Shown here one piece after another: positions 52,287 through 61,667 of a stretch of 64,000 bases of DNA; within the stretch, counting starts at the first letter, position 1; the number at the start of each line of letters is the position of its first letter. Source of the DNA: Acidobacteriota bacterium. Lineage in GTDB: Bacteria > Acidobacteriota > Blastocatellia > UBA7656. The notes under the pieces were generated by a model that had not been told where the DNA came from, searched no databases, and saw only the letters and a program-made list of their open reading frames with translations. Both the position numbers and the translations under genes were made by a program. The stretch spans positions 16,598-80,597 of the forward strand of contig JACQDB010000090.1 of NCBI GenBank assembly GCA_016201275.1, given 5' to 3'.

Positions 52287-53420
52287 ATGAATACCTCCAT
52301 GCGAATCCTGTTGTACAGCAAAGCCTTTCATCCGATGGTCGGCGGTATCGAAACCGTCAGCGCAACGCTGGCCGAACAATTTACGCGGCTGGGGCATGAG
52401 TGTGAAGTGCTGACGCCGATTGCCAACGCCGTCGCCGATGATTTCCCTTATCGCGTGCATCGCCATCCCGGCATACGCCAAACGCTGAAGTTGATTGCCA
52501 AGGCCGACATCGTGCTATCGAAAGGCGCATCGCTGGCGCTAGTGCCGTATTGTCTATTGCTGTGGAAGCCGTTTATCTGGGTGCACTCCGGTTATCAAGC
52601 CAGTTGCATTGATGGGCTGGGCTGGGTGGATGGCGAAGCCGCGCCGCTCACGCCAAAAGCATCGCTGGCGTTTCACTATCGCCGCAGCGGTCTGCGCTTC
52701 ACGCTCGTCTCTGCAATCAAACTCTATGTCCGGCGTTTCGTCAGCAAACACTTGGTGGCGATGAATGTGGCGGTGAGCGATTGGGTGATGATGCGTCAAC
52801 CGTTCAAACGCCAGATTCGCATACACAATCCGTTTCCGCTTGATCGCTTTGCCGACCACTTGCCGACCACCGATGCGGAGTATGATTTTTTATTTCTCGG
52901 CAGACTGGTCAGCGAAAAAGGCGTGGCCACGCTGATCAAAGCGCTGGCGCGAGTCGCGCAAGTGCGCCCGGTCAGATTATTAATTATCGGCGAAGGCAGT
53001 TGGCGCAATCAGCTTGAAGCCTTGGCACAAGAGTACGGTGTAAAACAGCACATCGTCTTTGCCGGACGCCAGACCGGAACGGCATTGGTGGAATTGATTC
53101 GCAAATGCCGCATCGCCGTCATCCCTTCCGAATGGGAAGAGCCGATGGGCGTCGTCGCTTTGGAATTACTGGCCGCCGCCAAACCGTTGATCGTGTCGCG
53201 CCACGGCGGGTTGGCCGAATGCGTCGGCGATGCCGCGTTGTTATTCGACAATGGCAATGAGGCTATGCTGGCCGAATGCATGAGCCGCTTGCTCGATGAT
53301 GTTCACCTGCAAACTGCGCTTCAGAAAAAAGCCCAGGCGCAATTGGAAAAATTTAATCCCGAACGTCTGGCCTCGCGCTATCTTGATTTATTCGAGAGCC
53401 TGTTACAGAAAAAAGGTTGA
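52287..53420 (+). CDS. GT4-family glycosyltransferase
   Basis: A 377-residue GT-B enzyme. RILLYSKAFHPMVGGIETVS is a classic GT4 start with the Gly-Gly-Ile-Glu loop. Donor motifs: YDFLFLGRLVSEKGVATLI and EEPMGVVALELLAAAKPL. ATG 52299 is an in-frame alternative. It closes a compact run of genes; a 515-bp repeat-rich gap follows. Confidence 0.89.
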   Translation: MNTSMRILLYSKAFHPMVGGIETVSATLAEQFTRLGHECEVLTPIANAVADDFPYRVHRHPGIRQTLKLIAKADIVLSKGASLALVPYCLLLWKPFIWVHSGYQASCIDGLGWVDGEAAPLTPKASLAFHYRRSGLRFTLVSAIKLYVRRFVSKHLVAMNVAVSDWVMMRQPFKRQIRIHNPFPLDRFADHLPTTDAEYDFLFLGRLVSEKGVATLIKALARVAQVRPVRLLIIGEGSWRNQLEALAQEYGVKQHIVFAGRQTGTALVELIRKCRIAVIPSEWEEPMGVVALELLAAAKPLIVSRHGGLAECVGDAALLFDNGNEAMLAECMSRLLDDVHLQTALQKKAQAQLEKFNPERLASRYLDLFESLLQKKG

Positions 53421-53602
53421 ACGATTGAACCGGCTGAAAAGGCTGAACCAGGAAGGCTTGACCGGGGCAACCAAGTTCGCGTTTTTAACGCCGCAGGCGC
53501 GACCTGGCTATAGCTAGAGTTGTCGCAGAAATGGATGCTTTGTCTAGATATTGTGTGCGAGGGTTTGGCCACCTACAACATATAGGCTATTTCTGGAATT
53601 CT

Positions 53603-53665
53603 GCGACACCCTCTATCTACTCAGCCTAGTTGTGAGAGTTGCGACACCCTCTAGCTACTCAGCCT
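53603..53665. repeat. Direct repeat, two copies with 38-bp spacing
   Basis: GCGACACCCTCTATCTACTC (53603 onward) is repeated at 53641 with one change (G for T), each followed by AGCCT. An inverted partial copy, TAGAGTTGTCGCAGAA, lies near 53515-53530. Confidence 0.75.
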
Positions 53666-53687
53666 TTTTGTAAAAGTTGAATTCCGT

Positions 53688-53877
53688 GCGGCTGTACCGC
53701 TTTGAGGTGCGGAGAGTCTCGGACTCTCCGGCAGGCTGGCTCTGCGTTTTCGTGGCTCTGCCGCACCGGAGGCTGTGCCTTAGAAAAGTAGAAGCCCAAG
53801 GGCGGCGTAGCCGCGAGAGTTGGGAGCGCACTTACGGAAAGGCTGCGCCTGTCCGCACCTCAAAGCGGCACAGCCGC
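53688..53877. repeat. MITE-like element with 26-bp inverted ends
   Basis: GCGGCTGTACCGCTTTGAGG with TGCGGA (53688-53713) is complementary to 53852-53877 with one mismatch. The interior holds further palindromes such as CGGAGAGTC-TCG-GACTCTCCG near 53710-53730. The open frame reading across it (53677-53967) is an artefact of the repeat. No transposase is present. Confidence 0.85.
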
Positions 53878-53935
53878 AATCACCGGCTGGGTAGTTACAC
53901 TTTTGCTCACTATCGAAAGCGTTTTCCTGAAGACT

Positions 53936-54631
53936 ATGTTGAATACAACCTTGACGACGAAATCTGAAGCGCAACCTGAAACGCATCTCGCGGCGCGGGC
54001 GGTAGATGGCGTACACGAAGCCGCCTTGGCCTGCTTGACTTCGTTGCTTCCTCCTGCTGCCAAGGTCCTCGATTTAGGCGCAGGCACAGGCGCATGGGCG
54101 GCCAAACTTTTCGCTCAAGGCTATCCGGTAACCTGCGTTGAACGCGATGTCAGTGGCTTCGCTTTTCCATCGGCCACTTGTATCAACGCCGATTTGAATG
54201 ATGATTTTTCAGCCCTCCTCCGACAGCGTTTTCAGGCGATCACCGCCATCGAGGTGATCGAACACCTGGAAAATCCGCGACACTTTCTGCGCCAATGCTC
54301 CGCCTTGCTGGATGCCGAAGGGCTTGTGCTGATTACTACGCCAAACATTGAATGCGTCGCCGGACGCTTGCAGTTTTTATACTCCGGTCACTTCCGTATG
54401 TTTAACCGCGACGCGAAGTTCAACGACCCGACGCACATCACGCCGATTCAAAGTTATCTGTTTGAGAAAATGGTGAGCGACACCGGATTGCAAATCCTGA
54501 AACATGAATCTACCGGCACGCACCCGCACATCGTGAATAGCTATGCGCGATTGATGGCGCGCTTGCTGACGCCTCTGGTGCGCGGCTTCAAAGGCGGCGA
54601 TAGTCATCTCTTTGTCTTGAAGAAAGCCTGA
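53936..54631 (+). CDS. Class I SAM-dependent methyltransferase
   Basis: A 231-residue enzyme. SAM motif I is VLDLGAGTGAWAAKLFAQGY, motif II CVERD, and AITAIEVIEHLENPRHFLR is a good motif IV/V. The C-terminal part has RMFNRDAKFNDPTHITPIQ. Start ATG 53936 is chosen to lie just outside the repeat element; an upstream in-frame ATG (53903) adds 11 residues. Likely methylates a glycan intermediate. Confidence 0.84.
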   Translation: MLNTTLTTKSEAQPETHLAARAVDGVHEAALACLTSLLPPAAKVLDLGAGTGAWAAKLFAQGYPVTCVERDVSGFAFPSATCINADLNDDFSALLRQRFQAITAIEVIEHLENPRHFLRQCSALLDAEGLVLITTPNIECVAGRLQFLYSGHFRMFNRDAKFNDPTHITPIQSYLFEKMVSDTGLQILKHESTGTHPHIVNSYARLMARLLTPLVRGFKGGDSHLFVLKKA

Positions 54632-54670
54632 TGGCGAAAGCGCCGAACGCCAAGGCGCAGTTGATAGCTT

Positions 54671-55645
54671 ATGATCCCTGTCACCTTAATCGTTACCACA
54701 CGCAATGAAGAATTGAATATCGTCAGGTGTCTGCAAAGCGCCGCCGATTTCATCGAGCAAATCTATGTCATAGATTCCGAAAGCACCGATGAAACCGTCA
54801 GCCTCGCCCGACCATATGCCGAGGTCGTCAACCTGCCTTATGACCATGCCAAGATCATTCCGTGGATTTATCAATGGGCCTTGGACCATCTGCCCATACG
54901 CCACGAATGGGTCATGATTTTAGAGGCCGACCAGGCGATTACACCGGCATTGCGGCGCGAATTGGAGGCGCTCTTTGCTCATAATGAAATCGCCGAAAAC
55001 GGCTTTTATATACGGCGGCGGCAAATTTTTCGCGGCCAGGAACTGCGCTTTGGCGGCTATGGTTCCAAGTATATGCTCAAGCTGTTTCGACGCACTGCCG
55101 GAGAACTAGACCCCGAAGAGACCGACACCCGGGTTTATGTAAAAGGCCGCACCGCAAAGCTCAAAGCTGCGCTCATTGAAGACAATCAAAAAGAGAACGA
55201 GATTCTGTTTTACCTGCAAAAACATCTGCGTTATGCCGAGACTTTTGCGCGGGAAGAGTTGCAACGTCGCCAACGAGGAATGAGTTGGAAATTGAAGCCG
55301 CGCCTGTTTGGCACTCCCGACGAGCGCACCTTGTGGCTCAAAACCCGATTCTTTGCGCTGCCTTTATACTTGCGACCGTTCGTCTATTTTTTCTATCGCT
55401 ATGTGGTGCTGCTCGGCTTTCTGGACGGCAAACAAGGCAGCATCTTTCATTTTCTGCAAGCCTTCTGGTTCCGTCTGGTGTGGGACATTCGCCTGGAAGA
55501 GATGCAGCAAGCGGCGCAGGCAAACGGCCAAGCGCCGCCCGAAAAACCGACGCCAACGCCCCTCGCGAGTTTGCCAAACCCTACAGACGCTGCCGCCGAA
55601 ATGCCGCCCACCGCACCCGTCAACCATCACCATGAGGAAGCCTGA
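54671..55645 (+). CDS. GT2-family glycosyltransferase with Pro-rich tail
   Basis: A 324-residue GT-A protein. VTLIVTTRNEELNIVRCLQ and IDSESTDETV form the nucleotide site, and ILEADQ supplies acidic metal ligands. After the catalytic domain come a hydrophobic segment (FALPLYLRPFVYFFYRYVVL) and a low-complexity Pro/Ala/Thr tail ending NHHHEEA. The layout resembles WaaE/KdtX-like heptosyl or glucosyl transferases. The next gene begins 3 bp later. Confidence 0.86.
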   Translation: MIPVTLIVTTRNEELNIVRCLQSAADFIEQIYVIDSESTDETVSLARPYAEVVNLPYDHAKIIPWIYQWALDHLPIRHEWVMILEADQAITPALRRELEALFAHNEIAENGFYIRRRQIFRGQELRFGGYGSKYMLKLFRRTAGELDPEETDTRVYVKGRTAKLKAALIEDNQKENEILFYLQKHLRYAETFAREELQRRQRGMSWKLKPRLFGTPDERTLWLKTRFFALPLYLRPFVYFFYRYVVLLGFLDGKQGSIFHFLQAFWFRLVWDIRLEEMQQAAQANGQAPPEKPTPTPLASLPNPTDAAAEMPPTAPVNHHHEEA

Positions 55646-55648
55646 AGC

Positions 55649-57067
55649 GTGGATATAAGCGTAGCCTTATTCGGGGCAATTTTCTTATTGGCTCTGTCGG
55701 TCATCAACTGGCGCGCCTCAGTCAAAGCCGCGCTGGTACTGGTGATGGTTGAGGGCGCAATTCGCAAATGGCTGTTTCCACAGGCCAGCGATCTGGTCTA
55801 TTTTCTCAAAGACCTGGTGTTGCTGGGCGCGTACCTGCGCTATTTCATCCTCGAACAATCGTCGCACTCGGCGACGGCAAAACACCCTGAGTTAAAAATT
55901 TTTCTGTGGATTAGCGCGGCGATTATTTTTATACAGGCATTCAATCTGCGCCTCAATTCCAGCGCCGTGGGATTGTTCGGCTTCAAAGCTTATTTGTGGT
56001 ATGTGCCGCTCTGTTTTATGGCGAAGGATTTGTTTCCGACCATTGACGAACTGCAAAAATTTCTCAAGTGGTATTTGCTTCTGATTATCCCCATTGGCTT
56101 TTTGGGTATTGTGCAATTCTTTTCCCCTGCGGACAGCTTCCTCAACACCTACGTCTCTACCGGAGAAACCCAAAGCACGGCGATGCTGGTTTCGGAATCG
56201 CGGCAAAGCCGTGTGCGAATCACCGGAACCTTTTCCTATATCTCAGGCTTCACGACGTACCTGTTTGTCTGTGTGTCGTTGCTATTGCCCATGCTGATGT
56301 CGAGTCTAGACAAGATTTGGTTCTGGGTGTTATCGGGAGCGCTGATTCTGGTTATCGGCAATAGTTTTATGACCGGCTCCAGAAGCGCCGTGTTGACGGG
56401 GTTGGTGCTGATTGCCGGATTTTTCATCTTCGGACAAGGCGTGAAAAAAGGCAAAGGGCGTGCGGTCTTTCTGCCGCTGACCTTGACGCTGATTGCTTCC
56501 ATATTCATCAGCGCCATCTGGTTTGATGAAGCCATCGCCATGTTCTGGGAACGAGCGACCACCACGGAAGACACCAATGAACGCCTGTACATTGCTTATG
56601 TCGAGCCGTTTCTTTATCTCGCCGATAAAGAGTTTGAAGTGGAAGGCTATGGCACTGGCGCGACTCACCCCGGCGGCATAGGAGTACGCACCCGTTTGAA
56701 TGAGCCGGAACCGAAGGTGGAAGCGCCGCCTGCCGAAGGCGAACCGGTGCGCGTGTTACTGGAATTAGGAGTCTTCGGCTTCGCCGTTTGGTATCTCATG
56801 AAGCTTTATCTGATATGGCTCTTGTGGGGCGTTTGGCGAGGTCTGCAAACACAATTATTAAAACATCTGGCGCTAATGGCACTGCTGGTTCACCTGGTTC
56901 AACTGGCCGGGCAGGTGGTCACCAATCACACCAGCAGCGTCTATTACTGGTTCTTGACCGGATTTATTTTTCTGTTGCCCAAACTAGATGCGCTGGCGCT
57001 GTCGCCCAAATCACTAACCGAGGTCGCGGTAAAATTGCCGCCACATAAATTAGTCGGAGTGAAATAG
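55649..57067 (+). CDS. Second Wzy/O-antigen-ligase-like polymerase
   Basis: A 472-residue polytopic membrane protein with about eleven hydrophobic segments. It has a long periplasmic region with RVRITGTFSYISGF, then LVIGNSFMTGSRSAVLTGLV, which corresponds to the ligase/polymerase 'SRS' motif, and a final membrane pair. It is unlike the ligase at 34812 in sequence, so the two are not recent duplicates. GTG 55649 is the likely start, three bases after the preceding stop. May be the repeat-unit polymerase. Confidence 0.75.
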   Translation: MDISVALFGAIFLLALSVINWRASVKAALVLVMVEGAIRKWLFPQASDLVYFLKDLVLLGAYLRYFILEQSSHSATAKHPELKIFLWISAAIIFIQAFNLRLNSSAVGLFGFKAYLWYVPLCFMAKDLFPTIDELQKFLKWYLLLIIPIGFLGIVQFFSPADSFLNTYVSTGETQSTAMLVSESRQSRVRITGTFSYISGFTTYLFVCVSLLLPMLMSSLDKIWFWVLSGALILVIGNSFMTGSRSAVLTGLVLIAGFFIFGQGVKKGKGRAVFLPLTLTLIASIFISAIWFDEAIAMFWERATTTEDTNERLYIAYVEPFLYLADKEFEVEGYGTGATHPGGIGVRTRLNEPEPKVEAPPAEGEPVRVLLELGVFGFAVWYLMKLYLIWLLWGVWRGLQTQLLKHLALMALLVHLVQLAGQVVTNHTSSVYYWFLTGFIFLLPKLDALALSPKSLTEVAVKLPPHKLVGVK

Positions 57068-57068
57068 T

Positions 57069-58298
57069 TTGACCAGAATACCGCTGCATCAACCTAGCGA
57101 CTGCGCTTCACCCATGACCACCGGCGACTTCACAGAGCCACGCCGTATGACGCATATATGGGCACCGGACCTCGTTTCCACCACCGGCGGCATACAGGCT
57201 TTTTGTGGTCACTTTATCAAGGCCTTGCAAAGCTATATTCCAGCCGATGGCGCTCGCCTGTTGATTAAAAATGATCGGCCTGATGATTGCGCGCACTTTG
57301 CCGCGCCTTATCCCGTCAATGCCTGCGGTCACTGGCGCAGTCCTTGGCGGACGCCGCGTTTTGCCTGGGAATGTTACCGGCAGGCCAGCCGCGAACAACC
57401 GCAATTGATCATTGCCATGCATCTGCATTTCGCTCCGCTGGCGCATCTGCTTGAGCAACGCCTAGGCGTGCCTTACGTTTTAATGGCCTACGGAATCGAG
57501 GCTTGGCAAAACCAAAGTCGGTTGCGGCGAAACGCTTGGCAACAAGCCGCTCTAGTTTTAGCCATCAGTCGTTACACCAGAAATTGGTTGATAGAGGAAG
57601 GCGGATTGCAAGCCGAGCAGGTGCAGTTGCTGACGCCAACTTTTTCGCCGGAGCCATTTTCCATACAAGCGAAACCGGCGCGGCTGTTGCAAAAACATGG
57701 CTTGACCGCACAGACGCCGGTGATTCTGACGGTGTGCCGACTGGCCGATGGCGAGCAATATAAAGGCTATGATCGCATTATCAAAGGGCTGCCGCAGATG
57801 CTTCGCGAGTTGCCAAACACCCGTTATATATTGGTCGGCGCGGGGCCGGATCGTCCGCGTATCGAAAAGCTCGCACAGGAAATGGGGGTTCACGATGCGG
57901 TGATTTTTGCCGGTTTCGTAGCCAATCACGAGCTTGCCGATTACTATAATCTTTGCGATGTGTTTGCCATGCCGAGCAAGGCCGAGGGCTTTGGCATAGT
58001 GTTTCTGGAAGCCTTGGCCTGTGGCAAACCGGTGCTGGCGGGCAATCAGGACGGCTCGCGTGATGCGCTTGCCGATGGCGAATTAGGGGTGTTGGTTGAT
58101 CCCGATGATACCGCCGAAATTGCCGCTCAACTGCTGCGCCTGTTGCGCCGCGAACCTTCACAAGCATCGCTCTTTCGCCCGGAATTTTTGCGGCAGCGAA
58201 CCATTGAATTATTTGGCTTCGCGGCGTTTCAGCGTCGTCTCATCGAGCGCCTGGAAAACTTACTGCCTTTGCACGAACGCCCGTTGACGAAAGCTTGA
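57069..58298 (+). CDS. GT4-family glycosyltransferase
   Basis: A GT-B enzyme of up to 409 residues. THIWAPDLVSTTGGIQAFCG is the acceptor-domain start, VILTVCRLADGEQYKGYDRI the donor domain start, and EGFGIVFLEALACGKPV the E-x7-E motif. TTG 57069 has GGAG nine bases upstream and lies one base past the polymerase stop; ATG 57114 and ATG 57147 are in-frame alternatives that would fit the family N-terminus better. Confidence 0.86.
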   Translation: MTRIPLHQPSDCASPMTTGDFTEPRRMTHIWAPDLVSTTGGIQAFCGHFIKALQSYIPADGARLLIKNDRPDDCAHFAAPYPVNACGHWRSPWRTPRFAWECYRQASREQPQLIIAMHLHFAPLAHLLEQRLGVPYVLMAYGIEAWQNQSRLRRNAWQQAALVLAISRYTRNWLIEEGGLQAEQVQLLTPTFSPEPFSIQAKPARLLQKHGLTAQTPVILTVCRLADGEQYKGYDRIIKGLPQMLRELPNTRYILVGAGPDRPRIEKLAQEMGVHDAVIFAGFVANHELADYYNLCDVFAMPSKAEGFGIVFLEALACGKPVLAGNQDGSRDALADGELGVLVDPDDTAEIAAQLLRLLRREPSQASLFRPEFLRQRTIELFGFAAFQRRLIERLENLLPLHERPLTKA

Positions 58299-58346
58299 GG
58301 CGTTCGTGTGGGCTATGAACTTCATGAATTATTCGGGTAAAAAATT

Positions 58347-60254
58347 ATGTGCGGCATCGTAGGCGCGATGGTCGTCGGCGCAGCGCCACCGGCTTTGCGC
58401 GCTGTCGTCGAACAGGCGCAACAAAAATTAAGGCATCGCGGACCGGATGATGCTGGCGTGTATGGAAGCGCCGAAGAGCATTGCGTCTTGGCGCACACGC
58501 GCCTGTCCATACTCGACCTTTCGCCTGCCGGTCATCAACCGATGCAGACCGTAGATGGACGTTTCTGGATTTCGTTCAATGGCGAAATCTATAACTTCCG
58601 CGACCTCCAAAAAGAGCTACAGCAAGCCGGAGAGTCTCTGCGTTCGCAATCGGACACCGAAGTAATTTTGCAACTCTATGCCCGCGAAGGGCGCGCTTGC
58701 CTGGAGCGTTTGCGCGGGATGTTTGCCTTCGCTATATGGGACGCGCAAGAGCAGGAATTATTTTTGGCGCGTGACCGTCTGGGCATCAAACCGCTTTATT
58801 ATTACGCCGATGAAAATGTCTTTTTGTTTGCCTCGGAAGTGCGTGCGCTGTTGGCAACAGGAGTGGTGCGGCGTGCGGTTGATGAAGTCGCGTTGTGGCA
58901 ATACCTGACGTATCAAGCCATCCCTGCGCCGCGCACCTTGATAAAAAATGTTCAAGCCTTGCCAGCCGGTAGTTGGTTGCAGGTCAAACGGGCTGGCGAA
59001 AAACAAAGCGGTCGCTATTGGGATTTATTCGCGCAGGCAGCCCCCGAAGCCAAAAGCGCGACCTTTACGCAGAGCAAAAAAAAGGTCAGAGAATTATTGG
59101 CAGAGTCCGTAGCCCTGCATTTGGTCAGCGATGTTCCGGTAGCCCTTTTTCTTTCCGGCGGCATAGATTCAAGCGCCCTTGCCGCGCTGGTCAGTCAAGC
59201 CGGACAAACGCCGCATACCTTCTCTGTGGTTTTCAATGAAAGCTCGCACAACGAAGCGCCGTATGCGCGTCAGGTCGCTCGTCTGGCAGGCGCTGAACAT
59301 CAGGAAATTCATTTGACCGAGCAAGGCATTCTCGAACAATTGCCGGACGCCTTGCGCGCTATGGATCAACCCACAGGCGATGGCATCAACACCTACGTGG
59401 TGTCGCAAGCGGTTCACGCGGCGGGTGTGAAAGTAGCGTTGTCGGGATTGGGCGGCGATGAATTTTTTGCCGGTTATCCATCGTTTGCGCGCTTGTCACG
59501 GTCTTCGCGTTATCTGCGACACTGGGGAGCGCTGCCGAAATTCGCTCGCGCTTCGGCAGCCAAAGTGGTTCGCTTGCTGGCTGGTGAATCCATCGCTTCG
59601 GCCAAACTCGCCGCCGTGCTGGCAGGCGATGGCACGATGGCTTCGATGTATGCGCCGGTCAGACAAGTGCTGTTGCCGACGCAACGCCGCGCCTTGTTAT
59701 CGGCACAGATGTTGGCGCAGGTCGAGACCGCGCCGGATGCGTATCTGCCGGAGTTGAGCGCTGCGCTGGCGCATACTTCGGCAGGCGTGTTGGCGCAAAT
59801 TTCTTATGCGGAAGCGCGCACCTATATGCACGATGTCTTGCTGCGCGATACCGATCAGATGAGCATGGCGCATAGCTTGGAAGTCAGAGTGCCGTTGCTC
59901 GATCACAAACTGGTCGAGTATTTGATGGGCTTGCCCGATGAATGCAAGCGCTCAAACGGCACGCCCAAACGCTTGCTGGTCGAAAGTCTGGCGGGCTTGT
60001 TGCCGGACGAAATTGTGCAACGACCGAAGCAAGGGTTCGCCTTGCCTTTCGATTTATGGATGCGCGGCGCGTTGCGTGAATTTTGCGAAGCGCGCTTATT
60101 GTCGAAGCGCATCGGCGAGCGCGGCATCTTCAACACCGCCGAAGTACAAAAACTCTGGGAAGCTTTTCTGGCCGGTTCGCGCCGCGTCTCTTGGAGTCGC
60201 CTGTGGATTTTGGTAGTCATCATGGAATGGCTGGAAGGCAATGAAATCGCATGA
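58347..60254 (+). CDS. asnB: Glutamine-hydrolysing asparagine synthase family amidotransferase
   Basis: A 635-residue AsnB-type enzyme. Cys2 after Met is the glutaminase nucleophile (MCGIVGA), with RHRGPDDAG and SFNGEIYNF in the same domain. The synthetase half has the ATP-pyrophosphatase loop FLSGGIDSSALAAL near 267-280, LSGLGGDEFFAGYP, and DRTDQMSMAHSLEVR-like sequence (written LRDTDQMSMAHSLEVRVPLL). In glycan loci such enzymes often amidate uronic acids instead of making asparagine. The same fold also closes the ring in lasso-peptide synthesis, which is of interest given the PqqD gene upstream. Its TGA overlaps the next ATG. Confidence 0.92.
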   Translation: MCGIVGAMVVGAAPPALRAVVEQAQQKLRHRGPDDAGVYGSAEEHCVLAHTRLSILDLSPAGHQPMQTVDGRFWISFNGEIYNFRDLQKELQQAGESLRSQSDTEVILQLYAREGRACLERLRGMFAFAIWDAQEQELFLARDRLGIKPLYYYADENVFLFASEVRALLATGVVRRAVDEVALWQYLTYQAIPAPRTLIKNVQALPAGSWLQVKRAGEKQSGRYWDLFAQAAPEAKSATFTQSKKKVRELLAESVALHLVSDVPVALFLSGGIDSSALAALVSQAGQTPHTFSVVFNESSHNEAPYARQVARLAGAEHQEIHLTEQGILEQLPDALRAMDQPTGDGINTYVVSQAVHAAGVKVALSGLGGDEFFAGYPSFARLSRSSRYLRHWGALPKFARASAAKVVRLLAGESIASAKLAAVLAGDGTMASMYAPVRQVLLPTQRRALLSAQMLAQVETAPDAYLPELSAALAHTSAGVLAQISYAEARTYMHDVLLRDTDQMSMAHSLEVRVPLLDHKLVEYLMGLPDECKRSNGTPKRLLVESLAGLLPDEIVQRPKQGFALPFDLWMRGALREFCEARLLSKRIGERGIFNTAEVQKLWEAFLAGSRRVSWSRLWILVVIMEWLEGNEIA

Positions 60255-61432
60255 AAGTTCTGCACGTCATTCCCGCCATCGCGCCGCGTTATGGTGGCCC
60301 GAGCGGCGCAATTTTCACCATGTGCCGCGCCTTGCAGCAACAAGCCATCGCGCCGTTGATTGCCACGACCAATGCCGATGGCGAACACAAATTGCCGGTC
60401 GCGCTCGACCAGGAAATCACCTATCAGCAAGTGCCGACGCGCTTTTTCGATTGGCAATGGAGTCAGGCTTTTCAATACTCGCGCCCTTTGTCGGTGTGGT
60501 TGCAAAATCATGTGAAGGACTTTCAAGTGGCGCACATTCACGCGGTTTTTTCTCACGCCTGTTTAGCGGCAGCGCGAGCTTGCCAACACAACAACGTGCC
60601 GTATATCGTGCGACCTCTGGGTTCGCTCGACCCTTGGAGTTTGCAGCAGAAGCCTCTGCGAAAAAAAATCTTCTGGCATCTGGGCGTCAAACGTATGCTG
60701 CATCAAGCGGCGGCGATTCACTACACCACGCTTGCTGAAAAACGCTTGGCGGAAGACGCCGCAGGGCTGGAACGCGGCGTCGTGATTCCTCTGGGTTTTG
60801 ACAACCCTGCGCCGGATGCACAAGCCGCAGCGGAAAATTTTCGCGCCCGTCAATCAACGCTTGGCGATCATCCTTACCTGTTATTTCTATCGCGCATTCA
60901 TCCCAAAAAAGGGCTGGAATTATTACTCGAATCGTTTTTCAAGCTGAAGCAATCCGCCGAATTCAGCGATTGGAAATTGGTCATCGCCGGCGATGGCGAC
61001 GCCGATTATGTAGCTTCATTGCAACGCCTGGTGCAGGAACATCAAGCCAATCAGGAGGTGTTATTTGTTGGCTGGCTCGCTGATGGTTTGAAAGATTCGG
61101 CCATCGCCGAAGCGGCGTTGCTGGCGTTGCCTTCTTATCAAGAAAATTTTGGCATCTGCCTTATCGAAGCGCTTCGCCATGGCGTGCCGGTTCTGGTCAG
61201 CCCTCATGTCAATCTAGCCAGCGATATAGAAGAAGCCCAAGCGGGATGGGTAGCGAGTCTTGAGCCGAAAAATTTTCTCGTCGTGCTTGGCGATGCCTTG
61301 CGTGCGAAAGACGAGCGGATGCGCCGTGGTCAACAGGGGCGCGAGTTTGCCAAACGCTTTTCGGCGACTTGTATGGGCGAACATCTGGCGGCGCTTTATC
61401 AGTCCATAGCCCGACCATATGACGAGGCTTGA
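60251..61432 (+). CDS. GT4-family glycosyltransferase
   Basis: A 393-residue GT-B enzyme: MKVLHVIPAIAPRYGGPSGA at the start, PYLLFLSRIHPKKGLELLLE at the donor domain, and ENFGICLIEALRHGVPV as E-x7-E. Start overlaps the asnB stop (ATGA). A 235-bp gap separates it from the carbamoyltransferase. Confidence 0.9.
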   Translation: MKVLHVIPAIAPRYGGPSGAIFTMCRALQQQAIAPLIATTNADGEHKLPVALDQEITYQQVPTRFFDWQWSQAFQYSRPLSVWLQNHVKDFQVAHIHAVFSHACLAAARACQHNNVPYIVRPLGSLDPWSLQQKPLRKKIFWHLGVKRMLHQAAAIHYTTLAEKRLAEDAAGLERGVVIPLGFDNPAPDAQAAAENFRARQSTLGDHPYLLFLSRIHPKKGLELLLESFFKLKQSAEFSDWKLVIAGDGDADYVASLQRLVQEHQANQEVLFVGWLADGLKDSAIAEAALLALPSYQENFGICLIEALRHGVPVLVSPHVNLASDIEEAQAGWVASLEPKNFLVVLGDALRAKDERMRRGQQGREFAKRFSATCMGEHLAALYQSIARPYDEA

Positions 61433-61667
61433 CGCCGCCAAACACCGCGAGGCGATAACTATAGAAACGCACGAGTTCAATACGGCGAGGAGATATACAC
61501 AGACTTTTTTTCCACGCCGCTTGCGCTTCGCCAACAAACTGGCGAGCAAACCGCTAACCCGATAACAGACCGATAACTGCGAAAGATTTTGCTTTGCCAC
61601 ATTATTTTTTGGCGCTGCGGTCATCAACGCTTCCTGTTCATCAGGAACATCTTTCATAAAAACCACT

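Noticed and set aside
53677..53967. 96-codon frame
   Set aside because: It lies inside an element with 26-bp inverted ends; the codons simply translate the repeat.
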